From positions 4,333,876 through 4,397,875 of the forward strand of contig WUJK01000003.1 of assembly GCA_011317545.1 (NCBI GenBank): a DNA stretch of 64,000 nucleotides, in the 5' to 3' direction. Positions within the stretch are counted from its first letter, which is position 1. Each line of letters begins with the position of its first letter. Below are positions 1-13,152 of the stretch, one piece after another. The notes beneath the pieces were generated by a model. That model saw nothing but the letters and a program-made list of their open reading frames with translations. It had not been told where the DNA came from and searched no databases. Source of the DNA: Coniella vitis. Taxonomy: Eukaryota; Ascomycota; Sordariomycetes; Diaporthales; Schizoparmaceae. Both the position numbers and the translations under genes were made by a program.

Positions 1-1024
1 TTTTATAATCTTTATTAAGAAATTAAGGGGTAGCTTCCGTTTTTATATAAATTATTATATATTTAATATTATCTCGGAAGCCGATTATTACCTACTCCCC
101 CTTATTAAAATAACCTTATCTAATATAATAAACGCTAAATATTTTACTAAGCTTAATATATAAATAGCGTTTTATAAGCTTTATATTAAGGAAGAAGATA
201 AGTAGAAGACCGCCTTTTATATAAGGTATAGCCTTTTTAAATAGCTAATAACCCCGTTCGGACTTATAACCGCTCCTATAATATTCTAATATTATATTAA
301 TAATACTCTATACCCCTATCTAGATATCTTCTATTTAGCTTATATTAATAATATTCTAATATATACCGACGGTATAGCTAAAAACTATTAACTAAAGGTA
401 AAGCTAGTATTATACGCTCTCGAAATAATAGGTTTAAATTTAGATATTATTAAATACGAATTCGGTATAACTAGGATAAAATACTTAAGCTTTATTATTA
501 AAGTAGGGGTAGGGATATATATAAACCCCGAGAAGGTATATATTATATACGATTAGGAGGCTCCGAAAACGGTTAAGGGAGTTTATAGCTTCCTAGGATT
601 TATAAACTTCTATTATTAATTTATCGCTAATTATTCCGAAATCGTAGGGCCTCTCTTAGCCTTAATTAAAAAGGGGGTCTTATTTAGGTTTAGGGAGCGG
701 GAAGAAGCTATATTCGAATAGCTAAAGCGTTTCTTTATTAGTAAGCCTATACTCGTTTAATAGGATCCGGATAAAGCGATAATATTAAAAGCGGATTATT
801 CTAGGTATTCGTTAAACGGCTACCTCTCTTAAAGGGACGAATATAATATCCTCCGCCCGGTAGTATATTACTCGCGCTACTTAAGCCCTATATAGTATAA
901 CTATAAGATTTATAATAAGGAATTACTAGCTATTATTAATTATTTAAAAGTATAAGATATAATAGAAACTAAAGCTACTAAGAAGGGTACCGCCCCCGTA
1001 ATATATAGCGTACTCTTATATAAC
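1..1024 (+). pseudogene. RIP-degraded Ty3/Gypsy pol fragment (reverse transcriptase to RNase H)
   Basis: The plus strand still reads as a long reverse transcriptase and RNase H stretch broken only by stops at former Trp/Gln codons. Recognisable blocks are the fingers/palm segment ending ITPFGLITAP, the catalytic box at 341-352 (AYINN where YxDD is expected, so both Asp became Asn), the thumb segment FLGFINFYY, and the RNase H segments ILKADYSRYSLNGYLS and YNKELLAIINYLKV. Asp-to-Asn and Trp-to-stop changes are G-to-A, as RIP produces. It is a different Gypsy family from the four chromovirus copies in the window, because spacing and sequence of the blocks differ. It is cut at its 3' side by the LTR of Gypsy copy 1 at 1,025. 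I could not recognise its continuation beyond 8,692. Confidence 0.75.
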
Positions 1025-4000
1025 TATAATAATCCTTGCCTGAATCCCGGATTCTGGAAGTACCTATAAGTTATATATTAGTAGGCGGGGAAGTATTACC
1101 TTTAAGTCTTCGCACGTTATCGAGCAATATTAAGTATTATAAGTAATTAAGAGGGATTACCCTATTATATAAAGTAATACTTAGATTTATAACTAAAGAT
1201 TATAAGGAAACTATCTAATATTAAGCTATAAACTCCTATCCTTATATCCTTCTATTATTAACTGCTATTCCCTAAATAGTGCCTTAGACCGACGATATCG
1301 CTCGTCGACTATTACAGTCTAAGTCGATAGAGTCGTAATACGGTCCTTACGGTCTACCCTTATCCTATATAACCCTAACCCTAGTTATATTATCTAGTAT
1401 AACTTTATTATATAAGAGATCCCTATCGGTCCGTTAAGGTTCCGATTTGCTAGTATATAGTTATATTAGCTTATTCCTATAACCTATATAACCGTAGGTT
1501 ATAATATTATCTCCCTTCTATCGGTCTTTATCCCTAAAGACCTATAGTATTTCCGTAAATAGTCCTGCCTAATATTCTTACTTCGGATTATACCTTCCTA
1601 ATTCGTTATATTGTCGAGAATTAATAAGGTTCGTTATAAGAAGACCGAATAAACTTCTTCTCTTTAATTATCCGTATTAAATCGTTATTCTAAGATACCC
1701 TCCTATTCTTCTTACTAATCCCGTTAAGTTCCTTACTTAGCCTCCGAAGAGGATTCTTCTCGCTATTCGGAATATATTCGCTATAAGCGGGGAAACTACG
1801 ATATATAGGGCTTAACTCCTACGTAGATATAAAAATTTACCTATTAGTATTTATTAGCTAAAGCGGCCCTTAATACTATTAAAGAGGAATTTAAATAAGC
1901 TACTACGAAAATATACCGATTATATAAGGAGTATTATATATAGGCTAATAAGATAATATATATTATTCGTTATAGTTTAGATACGATCGAAGAGTTAGAT
2001 CGTATAAAAGCGGAGGAGTTAGAGGAGGAGCGTTTAGCCGCTAAGGCTATAAGGCGTCCTACGGAGTTAGCCGTTCCCGAAGGCCTATTACCTAAGGGTT
2101 TTATAACTGCTATATTAGAGGATTTTAATTAGTCTAGGATTTCTCCGTTATCTCTATCTAATTTTCTTATTAGTAATTTATAGGGTATTAGGGCTTTTAG
2201 TTTGTAATTTAGGATTATAAACTAGTCGACCGTAGAGTTTAGTAGGTTACTAGATCTAGCTAGCGCTTTTAATAAAGGAGGCTTATCTAATTATTAGTAA
2301 GTTCCCTATTTTTATCTATTATTAAGTTATTTACTAATTTTCGTATTCCCTAATTAGATCTTTATAAACGTTCTTTAAAGGTTCCTAAGTATTTTCTAAG
2401 TTATTATATCCTTTCTATTTAATAAGATATTACTTTCTACGTCCGCGTTTACGTAAATTAAGGATTTATTTAACTTCGTACTATACTTATTCTAGTTCGA
2501 TAATATCTATATTATATAAAAGTTCTACGTTTACGGGTACTAGTTCGAGGAGTAAGATATAGAAGACTAGGTATAGCTATATATACGGAATTTCGAGTTT
2601 ATAGTTAACTAGCGAAATTTATCGTATAATTCTATAAGGTCTAAGTTTCTTATAATCGAGTTTATCGCTAGGTTTAGTAGTTTTAATATTTTTATAGTTA
2701 AGGTAGACTTTATCTCCCCTTTATAGGATTAGTCCCTTAATCCTTTTCTAGTTAGCGTATTTCGTTATTTATTCTTTAACGTCCTAAAGTATATATCGAG
2801 TATCTTCGTATAATTACTTAATTCTTCTAACGTATTAGTTTGCCGTTTCTACGTCTCCACCTAGTAGTATTTCGTAGTATACCGTAGGGTTATACCTATA
2901 GAGTAAGAAGAATAGTGATTTTCCTATACTCGTTATATCTATATTATTATAAGCGAATTATACTATAGGTAAGAGTTCGACCTAATTATCTTATTTATAG
3001 TTAATATAATATCGTAGATATTATTCTATAATCTAGTTAGTATATTCTATTTATCCGTTTATCTAAGGATAAAATGCCGTAGATATATATTATATCGTTC
3101 CGAGGTATTTAGTAAGTAAGATCTAGAATTTCGATACGAATTTTCTATCTCTATCTAATATAATTTCCTAAGGTATTCTATAGTTAGCGATAATAATACG
3201 GAGGAATATATATACGAGTTCTTCTATAGTACTACTTTCTTTATATAGTAGGAAGTATATATACTTATTTAGTCTATAAACTACTATTAGGATACTATCG
3301 TACTATACCTAAGTTAAGGGTTCTCGTAAAAGGGGTAGCTTAGTAATAAAGTCTAGACTAATTGATAATTAAATAGTCGTAGGTATTAGTAGAGGTTATA
3401 ATAATCCGTAAGGTTTATATCGTTCTATCTTATTCCGTTTATATATATCGTAGTTATTAACGATATCTATAACTTATTTCTTAAGGTTTAGTAGATTCTA
3501 ATAACGTTAGATCCTTTTATAGGTTGCTCTAATTCCTTAGTATCTATATACTAGTATACTATAGATACTTCTAATATAGTCGTTTTATTCCGATATTATT
3601 ATATTATCGAGGTTAGGTATTTCTCCTTCGATATATAGGGTTATATTAAGTTCTTTAGTAATAGATAGTATAGTAAGATTATTATCTAAATCTTCCTTAA
3701 AGATCGCTATAATATCTTAGTCTTTACTATTACTATCCTTATAATCTAACCGTCTATTAAGAGCGTTTACTCGCTCGTTTTCTTTACCTTTATAGTAGAT
3801 AATCTTAAAATCGAATTCTAATAGAAATTCGTACTATCTAACTTATCGTTTATTAAGCTGCTTTATTAAGGTAAATACCTAAAGGTTCTTATAATCCGTA
3901 TATATAAGAATTTATTATTTTACGCCGATAAGGTAGTATCGCTATTCCCTAAAGGCTTCTACTATTATTATAAGTTCTTAATCGGGCGTTCTATAATTAA

Positions 4001-7000
4001 GTTCTAATCCGTTTAGCTTCTTACTAAAGTTGCTAACTATCCGTAATCGTCCTTTATCGTCTTATTATCCGAGTTATCTACCGAGTATATAATCTAATAC
4101 GTTTATCTCGATCTTGAAAACTTTATCTTAGTCTACTTCGATTAGGATTAGTTCTAACGTAATTATATCCTTAATTATATTAAAGGCTTTCTATACCTAT
4201 TCGTTCTAGTTAAAGGTAGTATCCTTTTTCGTAAGTTCTATAAGTAGTATTATAATACTATTATAGTTCTTTATAAATTATCGGTAGAAGTTAGTATAGC
4301 TTAAGAAGGCTCTAATATCCTTAACGTTCTAAGGTATAAGCTAGTCCCTAACTACCTATACTTTATCTTTCTATATTCGTATATACCCTAGTATAATAGT
4401 ATATCCGAGGTAGTTAACTTCTTAAGTATTCTAATTATATTAAATAGATTCTATTAAAATCTTATTATCTTAGAGGATTTATAGGATTATCGTAATATAT
4501 TTCTAGTATTCTTCGAATATCTTTAAGTAAATAAGGATATCGTTTAGGTAAGCGATTATAAAATAGTCGAGGTATTTATATAAGATAAAGTTTATTATTT
4601 CCTAGAATAATATAGGGGCGTTAGTAAGTCCGAATAGTATAATAAGATATTCGAAATATCCGTAACGTATTCTAAACGCTATTTTCTATTCTTCTCCGGG
4701 TTTAATACGAATATACGTATATCCTTCTTTAAGGTCGAGGGCTATAAATTATTAGGCTCCTCTAAATCTATCTTTAAGTTCTTTAAAGAGAGGTAAAGGG
4801 TACCGATTCTTAATTATAATATTATTAAATTACCGATAGTTAATATATAATCGTAGCTTACCGTTTCTCTTTAATATAAATAGGATTAGGTATCCTACTA
4901 GTAAATATAAGGGTCTAATATAGCCTTTCTTAAGGTTTTCGTCGATATATTCTCTAAATACTTTAAGTTTATCCTTATCTAATCCGTAGATAGGAAAGAA
5001 CTTTAGTTATTCTCCTTCTTTAAATAGGATCTTATAATCGTATAAGCTATACTCTAGTAAGCTGTTATTAAATCTTCCTTAAAATAGTTTTATAAACTTC
5101 CGATACTCTTCTAGTATACCGGAGAGGTCTTTAAACGTATCTTCGTCTTATATAATTACTATTATAAGGAGATATCGTTATATATACTTAGTTCCTTCTT
5201 AAACTTATTACGATAATATATCCTATTATCTATAGAATCCTATTATATCGTATCCTAATCTACTATATCCCTTCTTCTATTAGGTATTAACTATTACTAG
5301 ATCCTTCTCTATAAGCTATCGAGGTTTATCGTATCCTAGGGTAGCTATTATCTTAGCCTTTCTCGATTTAAAGGTATATATAAATTCGTTTAAGCTTTTA
5401 TTATCTAGGTATTACTTAGTAACTAAATCCGATCTTATACCTTTAATTATAATTATTTCTCGGGTATCCGCTTTATCTTATAAAATATAGCTATTAATCT
5501 AATTAATTCGAGGATTTTCCTTTCTTAATTATAATATACCTAAGATTAGCTCGTATTATACGGTATCCGTAATATCGAAGTTTATTAATATCGTACGTCT
5601 ATAGATTGTAATTAGTAATTAATTAGATTCTATATCGATAATACCTTAGCCGTAAGCGACTTCTATACCTTCTATAGTACTAAGTTTATAGGGTTTTATC
5701 TTCTTCTTCTAAGGTATCCGTTCTCTATTAATAACGCTTAGGGATATAAAGTTTCCTTATACTCCGCTATCTAGGAGTATTATATAGTATTTATCGTTAA
5801 TTCGTACTACGATTTTTAAATATTCGTATATCGAGCTATCTATTATATAGAGGGACTTTGCTATAAATCCTAATCGCTTATTATCCCTTATAGGCGATCC
5901 TTACCTTTTAGGTTCTACTATTCTTATTATATTCTAAGGGCTATTATCTATATTAGGTTCTTAGCTTATTATATTCTATATCGTATATATACTACGGCTT
6001 ATTACTATAAGCGCGTTTAATTTTCTTCTTTCGTATAGGGAGTCTATACTCCGGGCTAATTATCTTTAAGGTTATAATAGGTATACGCTTTATCTGCTAA
6101 GTATTCTGCGTAATCGGCGCGCTTATAGAAGCTATAATATATAGGTTCTATATATATAGCCTTTACGAGCTTTTCCCTTATTTCTATTCGTATATTCTAT
6201 ACTAATCGAGCGCTTTTTCTTACGTATAAGGTGCGTATTAGGGTATTATATATTAGTACCGTTTTACTTATCGTATAGTATATTCGTAGGGGGTATTATA
6301 TATAAGGCTAATACTAGCGTAGTTTCCCCTTATTCTAAATACTTTATAATAATCGCTATTATCGTTATCGTAGGCGATAATACTATACCCTATCTCGCGT
6401 ATAGGGAACTATTCGTTAGTTACCTTATATTTAAAGTATCGTCTATAATTATATATAATATAGGCAAACTATATATTCTAGTAGTACTTTTCGTAGAGGT
6501 AATTAATTCGCGCGTCTTCCTATATAAGGGGGGTTTCGTTTTAATAGGTTATTATTCGGAATAGTTCTCTAGGTATAATACTATAGATAAGGTAATATAT
6601 ATCTCCTTTATCGATATCTTTATCTATAGAGCTTTCTAATTCTAAGCTTATTTCTTTATTAATAGTTTAGGTACTAATATCCTAACTAATATTAAGCGTT
6701 TCCTACTATTTTATAATTTCCGTAATATTATTCTATAAAATATCCGTTTCGTTAGGTAGTTCGTACCCTTCTATATCGCGCTAATAGGGGTATTCCCTAA
6801 TAAGCTAGGCTTATTATTCTATTACTAGTCTTTTAAATAAACCGTTATCCGTTAGGAGAGGTATCCTCTAGGTAACTACGATTTATTATTCCTTATAAGG
6901 TTTCTAAGGGAATTATCCTAAGCCTTACTTTACCGAGAGGTACGTTATATAATTATCCTTATAATAGAAGGTCTAGTTAAGGAGTCTATAATCGGAGTTA

Positions 7001-8692
7001 TCCGACGTTTACTCTAGAAGCTAGTTTTAGCTAAGAGTAGAGTCTATAGTCTCGTATATTATAATATTAACTTATTATCCTTCGGGGACTTTCTTAAATT
7101 CTCTAGGTTTCTTAGGTTATTAGTATTCTTATATAAAGTAGCCTATCTTACTATAATTAAAGTATTCCTTACTTATAGGTTTATGCTAAGCTATATCGAG
7201 CTCTATAGATCCTATATATATAATACCGCTAATTACTATACCTTATTACTAGAAGCTATAGTTAGTTATTTATTAAACCCGCCGTCCTATATTAGCGTAA
7301 TTCCTCTATATAATATAACTTCCTCTTTTCTTACTTTTCTCTATATATCTTTCGTAGAGACGGTTATCGATACGGATAGCGTTATTACTAAATATTATAA
7401 AGTCTTTAGGCTAATCCTATTTAGAGATTTCGTTCTTAACCTTATCCTTAAGTCCTCTATAATAATATTCTATAAGGTTCTTATCTTCCTAAGGGAGGCG
7501 TATTAAGAGTTACTTAAAGCGGACCGTATAAGCTAAAGTAGACTTATTCTGCTTAAGTTTTATAAGTTATTATACTATAGTTCGTTCTTTATTAGGATCG
7601 CTAAATATTTCCTTAAGGATACGTTCGAATCCTACGAATATATCGAATATATTCTTAGTAGTCGGCTTACGTTAATCGAGGTTACCTAAGTATTTAATAT
7701 AATTATAAAGTAAGGGTTTATACTAGATAAGTATATCCTTTTCGAATCGTATACCGGCTAGGATAATTTTATCGGGTTTAGTAGTAAATTAAGCTATATT
7801 ATATAAGAAGTATACTTTATAATAGGTAAGGAACCCTTAAAATATCTTTTAGTTACAGTTATATATAGTAGGTTTATCTATCTTATAGCTATTACCGGTA
7901 TTTTAAATAATAAGCGCTAGGGGTATAGCGGCCGTAGCTTAGTATTATTTAAGCTATTAGATCTGCTTACGGATAATACGATTTTACTACTCCTAATTCT
8001 GCTAGAGTATAGCGAGTTATTAGGTAAATTCGATTAATTAGTATATTATATCTTCCTAAGTTATAACCTAGCGATATCCTTCTCCTAAGGTAAACGGGGT
8101 AGGAGTTTAAGGAGCTATTACTATACTTAATATTACCTAAGAGGTATATATAGACTATCCTAAATAAGAGTTATAAAAATATAATAATCCTTACCTAAAT
8201 CCCGGATTCTGGAAGTACCTATAAGTTATATATTAGCAGGCGGGGAAGTATTACCTTTAAGTCTTCGTATATTATCGAGCAATATTAAGTATTATAAGTA
8301 ATTAAGAGGGATTACCCTATTATATAAAATAATACTTAGATTTATAACTAAAGATTATAAGGAAACTATCTAATATTAAGCCGTAAATTCCTATCCTTAT
8401 ATCCTTCTATTATCCTGGTGAGTCGATATAGTCGATATCGATCCTATCGATCTATAGTATGCTAGTCGATATAGTCGATATCGATCCTATCGATCTATAG
8501 TATGCTAGTCGATGTAGTCGATATCGATTCTATCGATCGTGCAACTATCAAGACCCTAACCCTGATTATATTACCATGAGTGTCCAGATGTCCTTATATA
8601 AGAGATCCCCATCGGTCCGTTGCGGTTCCGATTTGCTAGCATATGGTTGCGCTGGCCTGTTCCTGTGACCTGCATGTTCATGGGTTATAACA
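1025..8692 (-). mobile_element. Chromovirus (Ty3/Gypsy) copy 1, heavily RIPed
   Basis: This LTR element has gag-pol on the minus strand. The left LTR (1,025-1,506) and right LTR (8,180-8,692) start from a decayed TGTAATGATCC and end in a decayed ...CATAACA. Pol occupies about 2.3-6.0 kb and gag about 6.0-8.1 kb. The reverse transcriptase catalytic box lies at 4,539-4,550 and reads YLND instead of YLDD. Stops are frequent, so no product is expected. The two LTRs differ in their central part: the left one matches copy 3's LTR, and the right one carries a triplicated 43-bp repeat. Flanking pentamers ATAAC and ATATC differ at one base, so a clean single insertion is not proven. A decayed antisense ORF ends at about 2,132 on the plus strand. 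Confidence 0.85.
8421..8545. repeat. Triplicated 43-bp repeat inside an LTR
   Basis: Three near-identical direct units rich in TCGATATAGTCGATATCGAT follow one another. They explain why this LTR is about 513 bp instead of about 485 bp. The other LTR of the same element lacks them. Confidence 0.85.
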
Positions 8693-10136
8693 ATATCCGT
8701 TTAAGTTTATATTAAGGTAGGTTATATAGCGGATAATTAATTATTTAAATAATATTCTATTCTTTAGGAATTAATAAAGGACCTTAGTTAGAATAAATAT
8801 ATATAAAAGTCTTAACTTATATATAAGCGTTTTATTTATAGCGTAATAATAATTATACTTAGAGTTAATAAGTATTAGAATAAATAGAGTTAAATTATAG
8901 AATAGATTTATTATAAAATCGTTTCTATTTATTTAACGGTTTACTTCTTATAAGCTAAAGTCGAGACTTATAAGCTCTTAAATACGATTCTATAAAAGGA
9001 TTTTATTTGTTTTCTACTTATTCTTCGATAATATTATTAAGGTTAATAATATCGATATTAATTATATTAATTTCTATACTATATAAGCTCCTTCTAAAGT
9101 ATTCGGCGAGCGAATAAATAGGCAGGGGTAATAAGTAATCTTATAATTTAACCGCTTATATTTATAATAAAGTCCCTTTTCTTCCTTATATATAATCTCC
9201 GTTTAATTAACCTATATTATATTTTATTTACTAGCTTATATTATATTAATACCTATTATAATAATATCCTTATCGGAATATATATAAAGGTTTTATAGCT
9301 TTTATCCGTATCCTCCTTATTATTAAATCGTCCTGAAACGCTATATTATAATATTAGATAAATAGTTTAAAGGTATAATATAATTATTATCCCCGATAAT
9401 AAGATAACTTTCTAATTTAGCTACAATCGGAAAGCTTTCTTTACCTAATTATTATAAGCGCATAGTATTTTAATATTAATAAGCTATATATATAATATAC
9501 TATTAATCGCGCTTTTTAAATATATTAAGTTAATAAACTTTAGCTATTTCATACCTCCTAAATCTATTAATAGCTTCTTCTATTACGAAAGGAAGTTAGG
9601 AAAAGAGTAGCCCTTCTTTTAAGTAAAGCTATATAGCTTTTAGGAAATAGCGATAATATAATTCTCGTTATAATATTACTAATAGAGCTATTATAAGAAT
9701 AGAGAGGGCTTTTAAAGATTATATTTACCCCTTATAATATAATAGCTTCGGGCTATAACCTTTATATCCCTTTTAAGGTATTTATAAATCTCTTAGAACT
9801 TATTTATATAGTTTCCGATAAAATAAGTATTTCGGATAAGTTTATATCTTATAATATATTACTAAGCTAGGAACTAAATATATATACTTTGAAAGCTTAT
9901 TAGCTAAGAAAGGGGCTTATACTTAAAAGCGATAATATTCTCTAATACTTTATTTATATCGATATTAGCGTTTTTATATCTTAAGAGGAAGGGGTAGGGT
10001 AATAAGTATTATCTAGTTTATTAAATATATAATTATAATACTTAATTATAAGGTTACTAATATTTATTAATAATTCTTATAATATAGGGATATAAAATTA
10101 TTTATTTTATATAAGTTTTATTATTAATATTTTTAG
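8693..10136. other. AT-rich, RIP-like degenerate DNA without recognisable gene
   Basis: The stretch is strongly TpA-biased and CpA-poor on both strands and holds no long open frame. It is probably a decayed transposon, perhaps the continuation of the pol fragment at the left edge, but I could not match any domain by eye. Confidence 0.5.
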
Positions 10137-12482
10137 GTTTTATATATTCGGCTAATATTAGTATAATTTCCCTTTATCTTAAGTACCTTATAATAGTTGC
10201 TATTTTCGTCGTCGTAGGTAATAATATTATACCCTATCTTCTATATAGGGAACTATTTATTAATTACCTTATACTTAAAGTATTATTACTAATTATATAT
10301 AATATAGGCAAATTATACGATCTAGTAGTATTCTTTATAGAGGTAGTTAATTCGTATATCTTCCTATATAAGGGGAGTTTCGTTTTAATAGATTATTATT
10401 CTAAATAGTTCTCTAAATATAATACTATAGATAAGGTAATAAGTATCTCCTTTATCGAGGTCTTTATCCGTAGAGCTTTCTAATTCCGAGCTTATTACTT
10501 TATTAATAGTTTAGATACCGGTATCCTAAGTAATATTAAGCGTATCCTATTATTCCGTAATTTTAATAATATCGTTTTATAAAAGTATCCGTTTCGTAGG
10601 GTAGCTTATACCCTTTTATATTATGTTAATAAAGGTATTCCTTTATAAACTAGGCTTATTATTCTATTATTAATCCTTTAAATAGATTATTATCTATAGG
10701 GAGGGGTATCCTCTAAATAACTATAATTTATCGTTCTTTATAAGGTTTCTAAGGGAATTATCCTAAGCCTTACTTTACCGAGAGGTATATTATATAATTA
10801 TCTTTATAATAGAATATCTAGTTAAGGAGTTTATAATCGGAATCGTCTAACGCTTATTCTAGAAGCTAGTTTTAGCTAGGAGTAGGATCCTAGGTCTTAT
10901 ATATTATAATATTAGCTTATCGTCCTTCTAGGACTTTCTTAAATTCTCTAGGTCTTTTAGGTTATCGATATTCTTATATAAACTAGCCTTTCTTACTATA
11001 GTTAAAGTATTCTTTACTTATAGGTTTATATTAAGCTATATCGAGCTTTATAGGGCTTATATATATAATGCCGCTAATTATTATACCTTATTATTAGAAG
11101 CTACGGTTAGTTATCTATTAAATCCGCCGTCCTATATTAGCGTAATTCCTCTATATAATATAGCTTCCTCCTTTCTTACTTTTCTTTATATATCTTTCGT
11201 AGAGACGGTTATTATAGAGACGGTTCTCGATATAGATAGCGTTATTACTAAATATCGTAAAGTCTTTAAGCTAATCCTATTTAAAGATTTCGTCTTTAAC
11301 TTTATCCTTAAGTCCTTTATAATAATATTCTATAAGGTTCTTATCTTCCTATAGGAGGCGTATTAAGAGCTATTTAAATCGAATTATATAGGCTAAAGTA
11401 GACTTATTCTATTTAAGTTCTATAAGTTATTATATTATAATTCGTTCCTCGTTAGGGTTACCGAATATTTCCTTAAAGGTATATTCGAATTCTATAAATA
11501 AGTCGAATATATTTTTAGTAGTCTGCTTACGCTAATCGAGGTTACTTAGGTATTCGATATAGTTATAAAGCGAGGGTTTATATTAGATAAGAATATCCTT
11601 TTCGAATCGTATTCCGGCTAGGATAACTTTATCGGGTTCGGGAGTAAACTAGGCTATATTATATAGGAAGTATACCTTATAATAGGTAAGAAACCCTTAA
11701 AGTATCTTCTAATTACCGTTATATATAATAGGTTTATCTATCTTATAGCTATTACCGGTATTTTAAATAATAGGTATTAAGGGTATTATAACTATAGCTC
11801 GATATTATTCGAGTTACTAGGCCTATCTATAGATAATACGGTTCTATTATTACTAATTCTACTAAAGTATAGTAAGTTACTAAGTAAGTTCGATTAACTA
11901 ATATATTATATCTTCCTAAGTTATAACTTAGTAATATCCTTCGCTTAAGGTAAATAGAATAGGAGTTTAAGGATCTATTATTATACTTAATATTACCTAA
12001 GAGGTATATATAGACTATCTTAAGTAAGAGTTATAAAAATATAATAATGCTTACCTAATCTCTAATTCTAGAAGTACCTATAGGTTATATATTAGTAGGT
12101 AGGGAAGTATTACCTTTAAATCTTTATATACTATTAAGCAATATTAAGTATTATAAGTAATTAAGAGGGATTACCTTATTATATAAAATAATACTTAGAT
12201 TTATAACTAAAGACTATAAGGGAAACTATCTAATAGCTAGGAAATCTATCGTCCTTATATCCTTCCGTTATCTAGTATTAATACCCTAAGTAGCTTTATA
12301 GATCGTTTAGATATATTCTAATCCAATATATCTATCCTAATTAGTCGGTTTATCTAATCCTTGCTTATTATATTATCCGTAACTTATATAAGAGATCCTT
12401 ATCGGTCCGTTAAGGTTCCGATTTGCTGGTATATAGTTGCGCTGGCCTGTTCCTGTGACCTGTATGTTCATGGGTTATAATA
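10137..12482 (-). mobile_element. Truncated chromovirus copy: 5' LTR plus gag only
   Basis: The segment aligns with the gag half of copy 1 (about 6.28-8.18 kb) and carries one LTR at 12,040-12,482, which in element orientation is the 5' LTR. All of pol and the second LTR are missing, and the left edge at about 10,137 is a break within the gag/pol region. Its LTR (about 443 bp) has a third version of the variable central segment. The LTR end abuts the truncated P450 at 12,483, so this insertion probably broke that gene. Confidence 0.75.
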
Positions 12483-12956
12483 ACAAGCTCCTTTCAGCTG
12501 AGTGATGTAGATACTCTTGATTGTCGTGTCGTTAGTACATCCTTCGATCTCCTTTCTCAGAGCATGAAGCAGGCCAGGGTGTGAGTAAAACAGCAGAAGA
12601 GTCCAGAACGCGGCAGGAGCAGTATTGACCAATGCAGCAATCGAGCCACCAATCTCGTAGCAAGCAATATCTGCCAGCGGAACGCCATTGCTTTTGGAGG
12701 TATGATACCGGTTTCTGGCCTGTAACGATGCTTTTTCCACACCACCGGCTCTATAGTAAGCTTCAAATGCCTGAGCGAGTTTCCGAGCAGCGATGGGCTT
12801 ACGAGCTGTAATTGATGGTAGAACTCCGACAAGGATGGACATTAGGCCGTTTTCAAATTCCCGAGAGCAAACTAGTTTGGAGGTTCCACAATGTGAATGA
12901 CGATGAGGGTGACCACGGTCTTTCAATGGAGTGACACGCTGCAATGCGGGCCGCAC
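12483..12956 (-). pseudogene. Cytochrome P450 fragment truncated by an LTR
   Basis: On the minus strand the frame reads a P450 middle segment: FENGLMSILVGVLPS, then ARKLAQAFEAYYRAGGVEKA, then an I-helix region with GGSIAALVNTAPAAFWTLL, and ends ITQLKGAC just before the position where the ExxR helix would begin. At 12,483 it runs into the LTR end, so the ExxR and haem-binding parts are gone. The N-terminal exons are not recognisable upstream of about 12,890. The segment parallels exon 3 of the neighbouring intact P450 (AQVGHSHAIVATTGPTTWW), so it is the remnant of a related gene. Base composition is normal, not RIPed. Confidence 0.75.
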
Positions 12957-13152
12957 TCAAGCCGTTATCTGAGATTGATGACATGAATCAATCTATGATT
13001 CAGGAAATTGCTGGTGGGCTGGATACCTTAGAGCCGGACATGCAAACAACGTGATATTTCAACCTGTATGAATGGCTTAGGGATACTATCACTATAGCTC
13101 CTATAATAACAAATGCTCCGCGTTCCGCACATCTTGCGGCAGTCATTATCAA

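Noticed and set aside
7183..7506. 107-codon plus-strand frame
   Set aside because: It is the antisense shadow of a RIPed gag; RIP removes CG-containing stops unevenly and leaves chance frames rich in Tyr/Ile/Leu. The same applies to 20,390-20,854, 21,212-21,691, 27,309-27,701 and 38,838-39,053.
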